Shown piece by piece: positions 45,186-54,915 of a stretch of DNA of 64,000 nucleotides. Position 1 is the first letter of the stretch. Each line of letters starts with the position of its first letter. The position numbers and the translations under genes are program-made. The notes beneath the pieces were generated by a model. That model was not told the origin of the DNA. It worked only from the letters and a program-made list of their open reading frames with translations, and made no database searches. Origin of the DNA: Aquimarina pacifica (GTDB lineage Bacteria > Bacteroidota > Bacteroidia > Flavobacteriales > Flavobacteriaceae); the NCBI RefSeq assembly GCF_000520955.1, contig NZ_JACC01000003.1:186001-250000 (forward strand). Reading direction: 5' to 3'.

Positions 45186-47096
45186 ATGAGTGACGTTATT
45201 GTACACAGTTTATTTTCAGAATTCGATATTAATCTTTTCAAGAGTGGTAAGCATTATCGCTTATATGAAAAGTTTGGGTCGCATATAACAACCGTTGATG
45301 GTATAAAAGGAACTTATTTTGCTGTTTGGGCGCCATCTGCAAAATCTGTTTCTGTGGTCGGAGATTTTAATTTTTGGACAGAAGGCGAATATGAACTCAA
45401 TGTGCGCTGGGACGAATCAGGTATATGGGAAGGTTTTATTCCTGAAGTAGGAAAAGGAAATCTATACAAGTACAAAATCCATTCACACCATAATAACATT
45501 GTTACCGAAAAAGCAGACCCATACGCTAGACGATCAGAACATCCTCCTCAGACAGCTTCTGTTGTGTGGGATAGTACATATCAATGGAATGATAAAGAGT
45601 GGATGACAAATCGCAAAAAGAACAATGCTCTAGATGCGCCATATTCTGTCTACGAAGTACATTTGGGATCCTGGAAAAAAAGAGTAGATGAAAATAGGTC
45701 TTTATCTTATACAGAACTATCCGAGGAATTGGTTTCTTATGTTAAAGAAATGGAATTTACGCATGTAGAGCTAATGCCAATAATGGATTACCCATATGAT
45801 CCATCATGGGGATATCAATTAACTGGTTATTTTGCACCAACAGCACGATTTGGTTATCCAGAAGAATTTCAGTTGTTAGTAGATACTCTACACCAAAATG
45901 ATATAGGAATTATTCTAGACTGGGTACCTTCACATTTTCCTGAGGATGCGCATGGCTTAGGGCTTTTTGACGGAACCTCATTATATGAACATCCAGACAA
46001 AAGAAAAGGATATCATCCAGATTGGAAAAGCTTGATTTTTAATTATGGACGTAATGAAGTTAAAAGTTTTCTTATAAGCAATGCCATTTTCTGGTTAGAT
46101 CAATATCATATTGATGGATTGCGAGTAGATGCCGTAGCATCAATGCTTTTTCTTGATTACTCTAGAGAAGAAGGGGAGTGGGAACCAAATATATATGGGG
46201 GACGAGAAAACCTTGAGGCAATTACCTTTTTAAAAGAATTAAATCATGAGGTCTATCAAAGCTTTCCTGATGTGCAGACTATAGCAGAAGAGTCGACATC
46301 ATTTCCTATGGTCTCTAAACCTACGTATCTCGGTGGCTTAGGATTTGGTATGAAATGGATGATGGGTTGGATGCACGATACACTAGAATACTTCAAAAAA
46401 GAATCTATTTATCGTAAGCATCATCAAAATGATCTCACCTTTAGCATGACTTATGCTTTTACAGAAAATTTTATGTTACCACTATCACATGATGAAGTAG
46501 TGTATGGTAAGTCTAGTATTCTAGGAAGAATGCCTGGTGATGAATGGCAAAAATTTGCTAACCTTAGGCTATTATATAGCTATATGTTCACTCATCCGGG
46601 TGGAAATCTATTGTTTATGGGATCTGAGTTTGGACAACACGATGAATGGGATTTTCAAAAGAGTTTAGATTGGCACTTATTACAGTATGATTATCATAAA
46701 GGAATAAAGAACCTAATTACAGATTTAAATATTCTGTACAAAAAGAATACAGCGCTCTACGAACAGCAATTTAGTGCATCTGGTTTTGAATGGATTACAC
46801 ATGATGACCATGAGAATTCAGTTGTTTCTTACATCAGAAAAGGAAATAATAAAGAAGACGTCTTGATCATAGTATGCAATTTTACACCCATACCAAGAAC
46901 TGACTATCAGATAGGTGTACCAAAAGAAGGAAAGCTGGTCGAAATATTTAATAGTGATGCCCAAAAGTACGGAGGTAGTAATATTACAAACCCTGATGCA
47001 ATTGCTATAGAAAAAGTAGATTGGAATTATCGCCAACAATCAACAAAAATTACGATACCACCACTAGGAACCGTCGTATTTAAAATAACACCATAG
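45186..47096 (+). CDS. glgB: 1,4-alpha-glucan branching enzyme
   Basis: Protein of 636 residues. An N-terminal CBM48 (GTYFAVWAPSAKSVSVVGDFN) is followed by a GH13 barrel: VELMPIMDYPYDPSWGYQ, the nucleophile Asp in DGLRVDAVASMLFLDYSR, the acid/base Glu in IAEESTSFP and the transition-state Asp in PLSHDEVVYGK. The MGSEFGQHDEWDF segment and the C-terminal beta domain are typical of GlgB. It makes alpha-1,6 branches in glycogen. It is followed by a GH31 alpha-glucosidase on the same strand; glgA and glgC are not in the window. Confidence 0.96.
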   Translation: MSDVIVHSLFSEFDINLFKSGKHYRLYEKFGSHITTVDGIKGTYFAVWAPSAKSVSVVGDFNFWTEGEYELNVRWDESGIWEGFIPEVGKGNLYKYKIHSHHNNIVTEKADPYARRSEHPPQTASVVWDSTYQWNDKEWMTNRKKNNALDAPYSVYEVHLGSWKKRVDENRSLSYTELSEELVSYVKEMEFTHVELMPIMDYPYDPSWGYQLTGYFAPTARFGYPEEFQLLVDTLHQNDIGIILDWVPSHFPEDAHGLGLFDGTSLYEHPDKRKGYHPDWKSLIFNYGRNEVKSFLISNAIFWLDQYHIDGLRVDAVASMLFLDYSREEGEWEPNIYGGRENLEAITFLKELNHEVYQSFPDVQTIAEESTSFPMVSKPTYLGGLGFGMKWMMGWMHDTLEYFKKESIYRKHHQNDLTFSMTYAFTENFMLPLSHDEVVYGKSSILGRMPGDEWQKFANLRLLYSYMFTHPGGNLLFMGSEFGQHDEWDFQKSLDWHLLQYDYHKGIKNLITDLNILYKKNTALYEQQFSASGFEWITHDDHENSVVSYIRKGNNKEDVLIIVCNFTPIPRTDYQIGVPKEGKLVEIFNSDAQKYGGSNITNPDAIAIEKVDWNYRQQSTKITIPPLGTVVFKITP

Positions 47097-47279
47097 ATCT
47101 TTGACCTTTATTTTTCATAAATATCAAAATAAAAAAAATACAATGTCAAACAATTGTTAATAGATTTAACTTCAATCGTTTTCGTTGACTTTTATCTGTA
47201 AATAGTTGGACAAATGATTTAATAATTGATTTAGAAATCGTTTTTTTATATAACAAAACATAACGAAAAAGAAAGCTAT

Positions 47280-49682
47280 ATGATAACCAATACAGAATTA
47301 GAACATAAAGGGAATATGTTTCCCGGTAAAATTGTTTCTTTCTCACAAAATGTTGATAAGATAAATTTTACTACCGAAAATGGTGTCATACTTCAGGTTA
47401 CTATTCTAAGAGGAAGCGTTATTCGTTTTAGATATGCAACTGATAGTAATTTCGAAAATGATTTTTCTTATGCCATAAGTGAAAATGGTGTTCGGGGATA
47501 TAGTATGTTAGAAGTAGAAGAACATGATGATGAATATATTATAATTACTGCAAAAATCCGCATAATAATCTCTAAGGCCAATATTCATGTTAGTATTAGT
47601 GATAAGAAAGGAAATATAATCTGTAAAGATGATTGGGGGTTTCATTGGGAACAAAGCTATGAATTTGGAGGTAATATTGTAAAAATGAGTAAAGCTGCTC
47701 CCCAAGGTGAGTGTTACTATGGTCTTGGTGATAAGCCTATGCACCTTAACCTAAAAGGGAAAAGAGTAGAGAACTGGGCTACAGATCAATATGCTTTTGG
47801 AAAAGATCAGGATCCTTTATATAAAAGTGTTCCTTTCTATATCGCGATGTACGAAGAAAAATCTTATGGTATCTTTTTCGACAATACATTTAGAACATTT
47901 TTTGACTTTTGTCACGAACGTAGAAATGTAACTAGTTTTTGGGCACAGGGAGGAGAAATGAACTACTACTTCATTTATGGTCCTGATATGCAAGATGTTG
48001 TTGTTAGATACACAGACCTTACAGGAAAACCAGAGCTCCCGCCATTATGGGCATTAGGATATCATCAATGTAAATGGAGTTACTATCCAGAAAACAAGGT
48101 GAAAGAGGTTACGAGTAAATTTAGAGAACTTCAGATTCCTTGTGACGCAATTTACCTTGATATTGATTATATGGAAGGCTTCAGATGCTTTACATGGAAT
48201 AAAGAATACTTTCCAGATCCTAAGCGTATGGTTCAAGAACTTGCGGATGATGGTTTTAAAACGATTGTTATTATTGATCCAGGAATCAAAATTGATGAAG
48301 AATATTTTGTTTATCAGGAAGCTATCAAAAATGATTATTTCTGTAAACGTGCTGATGGTCCTTACATGAGAGGAAAAGTTTGGCCTGGAGAATGTTTTTT
48401 TCCTGATTTTACAAATCCAGATGTTCGAGAGTGGTGGGCTGGATTATTCAAAGAGATTATTGATGAAATAGGAGTAAAGGGAGTTTGGAATGATATGAAT
48501 GAACCTGCCGTTATGGAGGTGCCAGGTAAAACATTTCCGAACGATGTTAGACATAGTTATGATGGCAATTACTGTAGTCATAGAAAAGCACATAATATAT
48601 ACGGTACTCAGATGGCACGTGCAACCTATGAGGGTGTAAAGAGATTTGCATATCCAAAACGTCCGTTTATCATTACAAGATCGGCTTATTCTGGGGCTCA
48701 AAGATTTACATCTTCTTGGACCGGTGATAACATTGCTACTTGGGAGCATCTGTGGATAGCAAATATACAAGCCCAAAGAATGAGTATGAGTGGTATGTCA
48801 TTTACGGGGAGCGATATCGGTGGTTTTGCAGAGCATCCAACAGGAGAACTCTATGCGAGGTGGATTCAATTAGGAGTATTTCATCCATTCTGCCGTACAC
48901 ACTCTTCTGGTGATCATGGTAATCAAGAACCATGGACATTTGGTGAAGAAGTAATTGATGTGACAAGAAAATATGTAGAATTGAGATATCAATTGCTTCC
49001 TTATTTATATACAATGTTCTGGGAGTATGCAACTGCGGGAATACCTATGCTAAAGTCTTTAGTATTGTATGATCAAGAAGATTTACAAACACATTACAGA
49101 ACTGATGAGTTTATTTTTGGAAATCAAATATTAGTATGTCCTGTGCAAGAACCCAATGCAAAAGGTAGAAGAATGTATATCCCAAAAGGATCCTGGTATA
49201 ACTATTGGACTCGCGAATATGTAAAAGGAGGATTAGAAAAATGGGTAGATGCTGATCTTGATACCATACCTTTATTTGTAAAAGAAGGAGCGATAATCCC
49301 AAAATATCCAGTTCAACAATATGTAGGCGAAAAGAAAATTGAAGTACTCACTTTAGAGGTTTATTATAAGCTTGGAGAAAAAGAAGTGTCCAAGGTATAT
49401 GAAGATGCACAGGATGGATATGATTATACAAAAGGAAGGTTTAGTCTAAGGAGTTTATCTTTTACAGGGAAAGAAAAAGAGATTATTATTCAGCAACATA
49501 AGGATGGAAGCTTCGAGAATGAGTATGAAACCATACAATTAGAATTAATTGGGTTGCCATTCAAAATTAGTAAAATCGAAATTGATAATGTTGTTGTATC
49601 ATCTGACAGTGTTAAATTAGACCCGAAAAAAAATATAGTAACGGTTCCCAAAAATTTTGCAGAGCTTCATATTGTTGCCTGA
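47280..49682 (+). CDS. GH31 family alpha-glucosidase
   Basis: Protein of 800 residues without a signal peptide, so cytoplasmic. An N-terminal beta-sandwich (GECYYGLGDKPMHLNLKGKR) is followed by the GH31 barrel: DYMEGFRCFTW, the nucleophile Asp in GVWNDMNEPAVME, acid/base Asp in SSWTGDNIATWEHL, and SFTGSDIGGFAEHPT with FHPFCRTHS. The product set cannot be read; alpha-1,4-glucosidase is the usual activity. It lies 183 bp after glgB and may join in turnover of internal alpha-glucan. It ends at a strong terminator. Confidence 0.93.
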   Translation: MITNTELEHKGNMFPGKIVSFSQNVDKINFTTENGVILQVTILRGSVIRFRYATDSNFENDFSYAISENGVRGYSMLEVEEHDDEYIIITAKIRIIISKANIHVSISDKKGNIICKDDWGFHWEQSYEFGGNIVKMSKAAPQGECYYGLGDKPMHLNLKGKRVENWATDQYAFGKDQDPLYKSVPFYIAMYEEKSYGIFFDNTFRTFFDFCHERRNVTSFWAQGGEMNYYFIYGPDMQDVVVRYTDLTGKPELPPLWALGYHQCKWSYYPENKVKEVTSKFRELQIPCDAIYLDIDYMEGFRCFTWNKEYFPDPKRMVQELADDGFKTIVIIDPGIKIDEEYFVYQEAIKNDYFCKRADGPYMRGKVWPGECFFPDFTNPDVREWWAGLFKEIIDEIGVKGVWNDMNEPAVMEVPGKTFPNDVRHSYDGNYCSHRKAHNIYGTQMARATYEGVKRFAYPKRPFIITRSAYSGAQRFTSSWTGDNIATWEHLWIANIQAQRMSMSGMSFTGSDIGGFAEHPTGELYARWIQLGVFHPFCRTHSSGDHGNQEPWTFGEEVIDVTRKYVELRYQLLPYLYTMFWEYATAGIPMLKSLVLYDQEDLQTHYRTDEFIFGNQILVCPVQEPNAKGRRMYIPKGSWYNYWTREYVKGGLEKWVDADLDTIPLFVKEGAIIPKYPVQQYVGEKKIEVLTLEVYYKLGEKEVSKVYEDAQDGYDYTKGRFSLRSLSFTGKEKEIIIQQHKDGSFENEYETIQLELIGLPFKISKIEIDNVVVSSDSVKLDPKKNIVTVPKNFAELHIVA

Positions 49683-49717
49683 TTTTGGTCCCATACTAAC
49701 AGATACTTTTTCAAAAT

Positions 49718-49765
49718 AAAAATTTCCCTTTATTCATTATTGAATAAAGGGAAATTTTGTTTTTA
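49718..49765. terminator. Bidirectional terminator
   Basis: AAAATTTCCCTTTATTCA pairs with TGAATAAAGGGAAATTTT around TTAT, then GTTTTT. It lies between the convergent GH31 and YHYH-ricin genes. Confidence 0.85.
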
Positions 49766-49804
49766 GAATATATGAATGACCACCATCTTGGCAATTGTAT
49801 ATTA

Positions 49805-51085
49805 TTAAAAGGTTGTATTTCCTGGGGTCCCAAAAAATCCATTTCCATTAATGTAGGGATCATTACTCGTAATGTGATAGTGATAAATGCCGTTAGGAAA
49901 ATCTGCCGTTACTGATATATGACCATGGTATTCATCTAAATCTTCATTGGTAATTTCTTCTCCATTTTCTACTGGCCCATATACAGGAAAACCATCAGAT
50001 AATAACCCTAAGAATGCATCTGTTCCATATTGTTGAGTCAAATAGGTCGGCTCAATATGATAGTGATATATATCAGTGCCTGTTGGGTGCCCTAACCATT
50101 GATCAAAACTATCAATCTCATTGGTCAAGGGTTGATCTGGCCCTGCATATTGATTAAAAAATACAATTCCATTTCTGGCAATTCCCATAGCTCCTAGTGG
50201 TGTGGCTTCATGATTAGTGGCCTCAGCGGGGTACAACGGTATAGTTAAAACAATATTTTGTTCTGCAATCTCATTAGGATTCATTCTCCAATTTGGATTT
50301 GTTCCTGTATAATCGCTATGTAACGGATTACTACTAGGCCAGTATGGACTTGTGTGATTTGGTAAATCTGAAGAAGTAAATATTACATTATCGCCACTTA
50401 TTTCATACGAAAGCCCTGTTCCATCAAATTTAGATAGAATAGTCCTGATGTCATATCCTTCTTCAGGTTCTTCAATTTCATCGTCATCATCAACCAAAGA
50501 AAAGATCCATTTTTGATTATTAGTGCCGGCATAGGACCATTGCTGAATATTACCACCATCTATAGTATTCCAGTCTTCTACATCTAGTGCCTTATTACTT
50601 CTTACATTAATAATATTATATTGATCAGAGCTAACTTGATACAATTGCCATTTTTGGTGCGTACTGTTTCTATGATCTTGTTGTTGAATATTACCGCCAT
50701 TTAAAATGCTTCTTCTTTGCACACTTAGATATTTTTCGCTCAAAACATTTCTTAATTCATATTGTTCATTGTCTGCAGAAATTAACTCCCATTGTTGGTC
50801 TGGTGTACCAGAATATGATGATTGAATAATATTTACTCCGTTATTTAAACCATTTTCGGCGATATCTAGGTATTTGTTACTATGTACACTTTTTATTGTA
50901 TAAATATGACCACTCACCAGAGATGCTTTTATAGATATACCATTACTGTTTTCGGATATACTACTCTGATTAAAATCTTCATTAGAGCAACTTAACATCA
51001 TTACTATAGTTCCCAATACTGTGGCTGACTTAATAGTTTTTCTTATTTTTTTTAATGTTGGTACATTGGTTTTTGAGATAATCAT
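49805..51085 (-). CDS. Ricin-lectin / YHYH-domain lipoprotein
   Basis: Protein of 426 residues. Lipoprotein signal with lipobox MLSC near residue 33. A ricin-type trefoil (about 58-200) has NGGNIQQ and QxW repeats (QQWELI, QKWQLY, QKWIFS) very like the lectin of the alginate lyase at 17676. The YHYH domain (about 215-426) has DIYHYHIEPTYL, LSDGFPVYGP, DLDEYHGHI and NGIYHYHITS. It is about 90% identical by eye to the YHYH protein at 53790, so a recent duplication with lectin fusion is likely. His-rich motifs suggest metal binding (inference). It is the last gene of the sulfatase group. Confidence 0.85.
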   Translation of the reverse strand: MIISKTNVPTLKKIRKTIKSATVLGTIVMMLSCSNEDFNQSSISENSNGISIKASLVSGHIYTIKSVHSNKYLDIAENGLNNGVNIIQSSYSGTPDQQWELISADNEQYELRNVLSEKYLSVQRRSILNGGNIQQQDHRNSTHQKWQLYQVSSDQYNIINVRSNKALDVEDWNTIDGGNIQQWSYAGTNNQKWIFSLVDDDDEIEEPEEGYDIRTILSKFDGTGLSYEISGDNVIFTSSDLPNHTSPYWPSSNPLHSDYTGTNPNWRMNPNEIAEQNIVLTIPLYPAEATNHEATPLGAMGIARNGIVFFNQYAGPDQPLTNEIDSFDQWLGHPTGTDIYHYHIEPTYLTQQYGTDAFLGLLSDGFPVYGPVENGEEITNEDLDEYHGHISVTADFPNGIYHYHITSNDPYINGNGFFGTPGNTTF

Positions 51086-51137
51086 GATTGTTAGGTGTTA
51101 AGAGTTTGTTGTTTTTCTATGCGCAGTTCTATAAATT

Positions 51138-52490
51138 TTAATTTTGGATAGTTGAAAGTTCAGTAGTTAGTTCCTCAAGCATTGTAGCATCTAGATCACT
51201 TATAGGTATTTGATCCATAAGATTTAACTCTTCAAAGGGATCTTCTGATAAATTATATAATGCTTCAGTATCATCGTCAAACAAAATGTATTTATGTGTC
51301 GTATTTCTTATTGCATAATCAGCTCCTCCGTCATCGTTTCCTATCTCTGTAAATACAAATTCCCTTTTTATAGTATCATCTGTTGTACTTAGTAGATTTT
51401 TGAAACTTTTACTATCATTAATTTCTACACTATTTATTCCTACTATATCTGCAATAGTTGCGAATAAATCGGTGGTATTAATTAATGCTTCTTCAGTAGA
51501 TCCTTTTCGTAAAACATTCTTTCCAGAAATAATCATAGGCACATTAATACCACCTTGATAAACGGTTCCTTTTCCTTTACTACCTATATATTCTTGAACT
51601 ACTTTTCTGGGAGTACCATTATCTCCTACAAAAATGAAAACAGTATTTTCTTTTTCAGTGTCACTCATAGTATCTAATAACCTTCCGAATTCAGAATCCA
51701 TGGCTTCTAGCATTGCCATATAGTAGGGAATTGGATTGGCATCGATACTGGCATCGTCGTTTGATAAAGTTCCTTGTGAATGCAACTCATCAGGAGGTAA
51801 ATGAAAAGGTGTATGTGCAGCATTGTAGGACAACCATAAAAACCAGGGAGTAGATTGATTATTAACCCAATCAATGGCCAAATCTGTAAGTTGTGTTGTG
51901 TTATATTCTGTAGATGTCTCTGTAGCTCCATTAATGGTTATATTCCAGTCATAATATGAAGATAGGCTACCTGTCAATAGCCCTGCATAATAATCAACTC
52001 CCATTGTATTGGGGTGGGTAGGCTCATTTGAGATATGCCATTTACCAATTACCGCGTGATTATAAGGCGATGCCACATTGTTATCAATATATTGTTGTAA
52101 GGAGGTTTCTGTGGTCGAAAGCTGATCACCCACTTTGGTTACACCGGTTCTAAACCCGTATTTGCCAGTAATAATACCGGCCCTTGTGGGCGTACATGTT
52201 GGGTTAGACCATACATTATTAAATATAACACCAGAATTAATCATGTTTTGAAGATTAGGCATGTTAGGTTTTATATTTCCTATACCATATCCCGGGCTGG
52301 CATCAAGTCCCATATCGTCAGCAATAATCAGCATTACATTCGGTGAAGCATTTATATCTGGATCAGGTTCGGGATCTGTTTCTGTCTCTGTGTCATTATC
52401 TGTATTTATTTCTTGATCCGATGAGCTACATGCGTGTATTAACAAAAACATGAAAACACACACCGTACACTGCATTAATAATTTAGACAT
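51138..52490 (-). CDS. Sulfatase (arylsulfatase-type), lipoprotein
   Basis: Protein of 450 residues. Signal with lipobox HAC at about residue 21. The sulfatase metal motif is LIIADDMGLDASPGYG, and the formylglycine site is NPTCTPTRAGIITGKYG, a CxPxR site with Thr in place of the common Ser or Ala. Further core segments are GKWHIS and FVGDNGTP. It removes sulfate esters, probably from marine polysaccharides; substrate unknown. It starts 63 bp after the SCO gene. The formylglycine modification needs FGE or an anSME, which is not in the window. Confidence 0.9.
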   Translation of the reverse strand: MSKLLMQCTVCVFMFLLIHACSSSDQEINTDNDTETETDPEPDPDINASPNVMLIIADDMGLDASPGYGIGNIKPNMPNLQNMINSGVIFNNVWSNPTCTPTRAGIITGKYGFRTGVTKVGDQLSTTETSLQQYIDNNVASPYNHAVIGKWHISNEPTHPNTMGVDYYAGLLTGSLSSYYDWNITINGATETSTEYNTTQLTDLAIDWVNNQSTPWFLWLSYNAAHTPFHLPPDELHSQGTLSNDDASIDANPIPYYMAMLEAMDSEFGRLLDTMSDTEKENTVFIFVGDNGTPRKVVQEYIGSKGKGTVYQGGINVPMIISGKNVLRKGSTEEALINTTDLFATIADIVGINSVEINDSKSFKNLLSTTDDTIKREFVFTEIGNDDGGADYAIRNTTHKYILFDDDTEALYNLSEDPFEELNLMDQIPISDLDATMLEELTTELSTIQN

Positions 52491-52553
52491 GATTTCTTTT
52501 TTTTAATTTGATTAAATGCCTCAGTTTTGTATTGAAGGTTCTTAAAAATTTGG

Positions 52554-53231
52554 TTAAGTTTCTTTTCTAAGTATTTCTATATGACGCTTTAAACGCTTAA
52601 CATCTATTTCTATAGTTCCATTATATACTCCTCTGATGTATCCTTTTTTATCAACAAGAACAAAATTTTCAGTATGGATAAAATCACTTTCTTCTTTGGT
52701 TTTGATAAAATCTTCGTCTGCAAAATATCCGTTTCTAGCAATTGCATATAGTTCTTTTTGATCTCCGGTTACAAGATTCCATTTACTACTTAAGACTCCA
52801 TTTCTTTTTGCATAATCATTTAAAACCTTTACAGTATCAAACCAAGGCATTACAGAATGAGATAACATCATAATTTCTGGATCATTTTTATAAGTCTCCT
52901 GTATGCTTATCATACTTTTAGTCAATTTAGGACAAATCCCAGGGCAGCTTGTAAAAAAGAAATCAGCAACATAAATTTTCCCATTATACGTATCATTTGT
53001 AACGACTTTCCCTTTCTGATTTATAAATGAAAAATCAGGAATTTTATGTACTGGATTTCCCCATTCGGGGGTAAAATCAGAAGAATTAAAATAGGGTAGT
53101 TCAAGAATTTCTTTGCTTTTAGTGCTCTTTACAACATCAGTTTCCTCATTAGTTTTGTTATTCTCTTTACAAGAGGATAGAAATACTAAGAATATGGTTA
53201 TAATAGATATTTTTATTTTAATTAATTTCAT
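52554..53231 (-). CDS. SCO1/SenC-family copper chaperone lipoprotein
   Basis: Protein of 225 residues. Lipobox SSC near residue 21. Thioredoxin-fold SCO domain: PDFSFINQKGK, FTSCPGICPKLT with the copper-binding CxxxC, LSHSVMPWFDT, and the third ligand His in FIHTENFVLVDKKG. All three copper ligands are present. SCO proteins deliver copper or act as thiol reductants in the periplasm, most often for cytochrome oxidase, but none is nearby. It overlaps the YwqK-like gene by 14 bp in an operon with a YHYH protein. Confidence 0.92.
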   Translation of the reverse strand: MKLIKIKISIITIFLVFLSSCKENNKTNEETDVVKSTKSKEILELPYFNSSDFTPEWGNPVHKIPDFSFINQKGKVVTNDTYNGKIYVADFFFTSCPGICPKLTKSMISIQETYKNDPEIMMLSHSVMPWFDTVKVLNDYAKRNGVLSSKWNLVTGDQKELYAIARNGYFADEDFIKTKEESDFIHTENFVLVDKKGYIRGVYNGTIEIDVKRLKRHIEILRKET

Positions 53232-53790
53232 TGCTATTTGTAGTTACGGTATAACATTTTTTTAAACCTATTAAACCAAATCGTTCACCATTTCGAACTT
53301 CATAATTCGCTTTTATCCTTCCGTCTTTTTTCCATAATTTTTGAGGCCCAGCTTCATTTCCATTACTATAGTTAAATACACGGTAAGGTTGGCCATTACT
53401 ATACCATTCACTTAGTTTGCCATCATAGGCACCTTCAGAGTTGAATGGGTATACAAATTTTGGGTTAGAATTTTTCCACCACCCTTTATGAATACCCGTT
53501 TTTATTCCTTTCGTATAAAACCTTTCAATTGCTAATGAGCCATCGGTGTACCACTGTTTTTCATATCCATTTTTCCTTCCTTGCGTATATTCAATATCTG
53601 ATCGCAAGGCTCCTGTATCAAATTTTCTAATTATGTTTCCTTCAAAAGGCTTGGTTTTGTACATAAGTACGCCATTTTCTAACTTCAGATCTGGATTCGA
53701 AAAATCTATTCTTTGTTTTTGAACCTCATTTGTACAAGATCCGAAAACGAAGAATAAAATAATCCAATTATAAAAAGATAAGAAGCGCAT
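53218..53790 (-). CDS. YwqK-like MORN-repeat lipoprotein
   Basis: Protein of 190 residues. Lipobox FGSC near residue 19. Four to five MORN-like repeats of the YwqK type follow, e.g. GRKNGYEKQWYTDGSLAIERFY, GIKTGIHKGWWKN, GAYDGKLSEWYSNGQPYRVF, and GPQKLWKKDGRIKANY. Databases often label such proteins as toxin-antitoxin YwqK antitoxins, but no toxin is visible and the lipid anchor argues against that role. It starts on the last base of the YHYH stop and overlaps SCO, so all three are co-translated. Confidence 0.82.
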   Translation of the reverse strand: MRFLSFYNWIILFFVFGSCTNEVQKQRIDFSNPDLKLENGVLMYKTKPFEGNIIRKFDTGALRSDIEYTQGRKNGYEKQWYTDGSLAIERFYTKGIKTGIHKGWWKNSNPKFVYPFNSEGAYDGKLSEWYSNGQPYRVFNYSNGNEAGPQKLWKKDGRIKANYEVRNGERFGLIGLKKCYTVTTNSNEIN

Positions 53791-54644
53791 TAGAATGTTG
53801 TGTTTCCTGGGGTTCCGAAATATCCATTACCATTAATATAGGGATCATTACTTGTTATGTGGTAGTGGTAAATGCCATTGGGAAAATCAGCAGTCGCTGA
53901 TACGTGTCCATGATATTCATCTAGATCATCATTTGTGATCTCTTCTCCATTTTCTACGGGACCATATACCGGAAATCCATCGGATAGTAATCCTAAAAAT
54001 GCGTCTTCACCATATTCTTGAGTCAAATATGTAGGTTCTATATGATAGTGGTATATACTCGTTCCTGTAGGATGACCTAACCATTGATCAAAGCTATTAA
54101 TCTCATCTGTTAATGGTTGATCGGGTCCTGCATATTGATTAAAAAATGGGATTCCGTTTCTGGCAATTCCCATTGCTCCTAATGGAGTTGATTCATGATC
54201 AGTGGCTTCGGCAGGAGATAACGGTATGGTAAAAACTATATTTTGTTCTGCGATCTCATTAGGGTTTTGTCTCCAATCTGGGTTTACACCAGTATAATCA
54301 CTATGTAAATCATTATCTTCTGGCCAATATGGGCTTGTGTGATTAGGTAAATCAGAAGAAGTAAATATTACATTATCTCCACTAATCTCATAAGAAAGGC
54401 CTGTTCCGTCAAATTTTGAAAGAATAGAAGTGATGTTAATTTCTGTATCTCCAGTATCTCCTGTACTTCCTGTATCTCCGTCATCAGATCCACTATCTTC
54501 ATCTATTTCAATATCATCAGAACTACTATCTGAGGAACAGGAGTATGCACTCGACAAAATTAGAAATGAAAATAAAGAAATGCTTAAACTTTTTATAAAT
54601 AGATTTCTAGGTTTGGGGTTACAATTTTTCATGTTTTTTGGCAT
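53790..54644 (-). CDS. YHYH-domain lipoprotein
   Basis: Protein of 284 residues (or 280 from Met5, 54632). Lipobox AYSC near residue 36, then a Ser/Asp-rich spacer and a GDTGSTGDTGDTE linker. The YHYH domain (about 75-284) has SIYHYHIEPTYL, LSDGFPVYGPVENGEE, EYHGHVSATADFP and NGIYHYHITSNDPYINGNG. It is a close paralogue of the lectin-fused protein at 49805. It is the first gene of the YHYH-YwqK-SCO-sulfatase group. The clustered His residues and the SCO partner make copper handling a hypothesis. Confidence 0.85.
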   Translation of the reverse strand: MPKNMKNCNPKPRNLFIKSLSISLFSFLILSSAYSCSSDSSSDDIEIDEDSGSDDGDTGSTGDTGDTEINITSILSKFDGTGLSYEISGDNVIFTSSDLPNHTSPYWPEDNDLHSDYTGVNPDWRQNPNEIAEQNIVFTIPLSPAEATDHESTPLGAMGIARNGIPFFNQYAGPDQPLTDEINSFDQWLGHPTGTSIYHYHIEPTYLTQEYGEDAFLGLLSDGFPVYGPVENGEEITNDDLDEYHGHVSATADFPNGIYHYHITSNDPYINGNGYFGTPGNTTF

Positions 54645-54915
54645 CAGTTTTTAGGGTTAACATAGTTTTTCACTAGACTTTAAGCATTTTTTAGTGATGA
54701 CTCATAATGAATAAGGTGCTTAAAATCATACATTCACCACTTATTGAGTGTAGCAAATATTACCTAGCACATGCGTGCTACATGATTTTAGACTTGTAAG
54801 AATAGAAAAGGTTTAAAAATCTTACATTAAGTTTAGGGAAATATCAGGAATTGTGGATTTTTTTATGATAAAATACAATTAAAGAGGCTCAAAATAATGT
54901 AATAAAACCAAAGTA

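Noticed and set aside
48444..48776. Long minus-strand open frames inside the GH31 gene
   Set aside because: They oppose conserved catalytic segments of GH31 and have no recognisable protein features.
53218..53790. YwqK-like protein as an antitoxin
   Set aside because: It has a lipoprotein signal and sits in an operon with SCO and YHYH genes; no toxin is adjacent.
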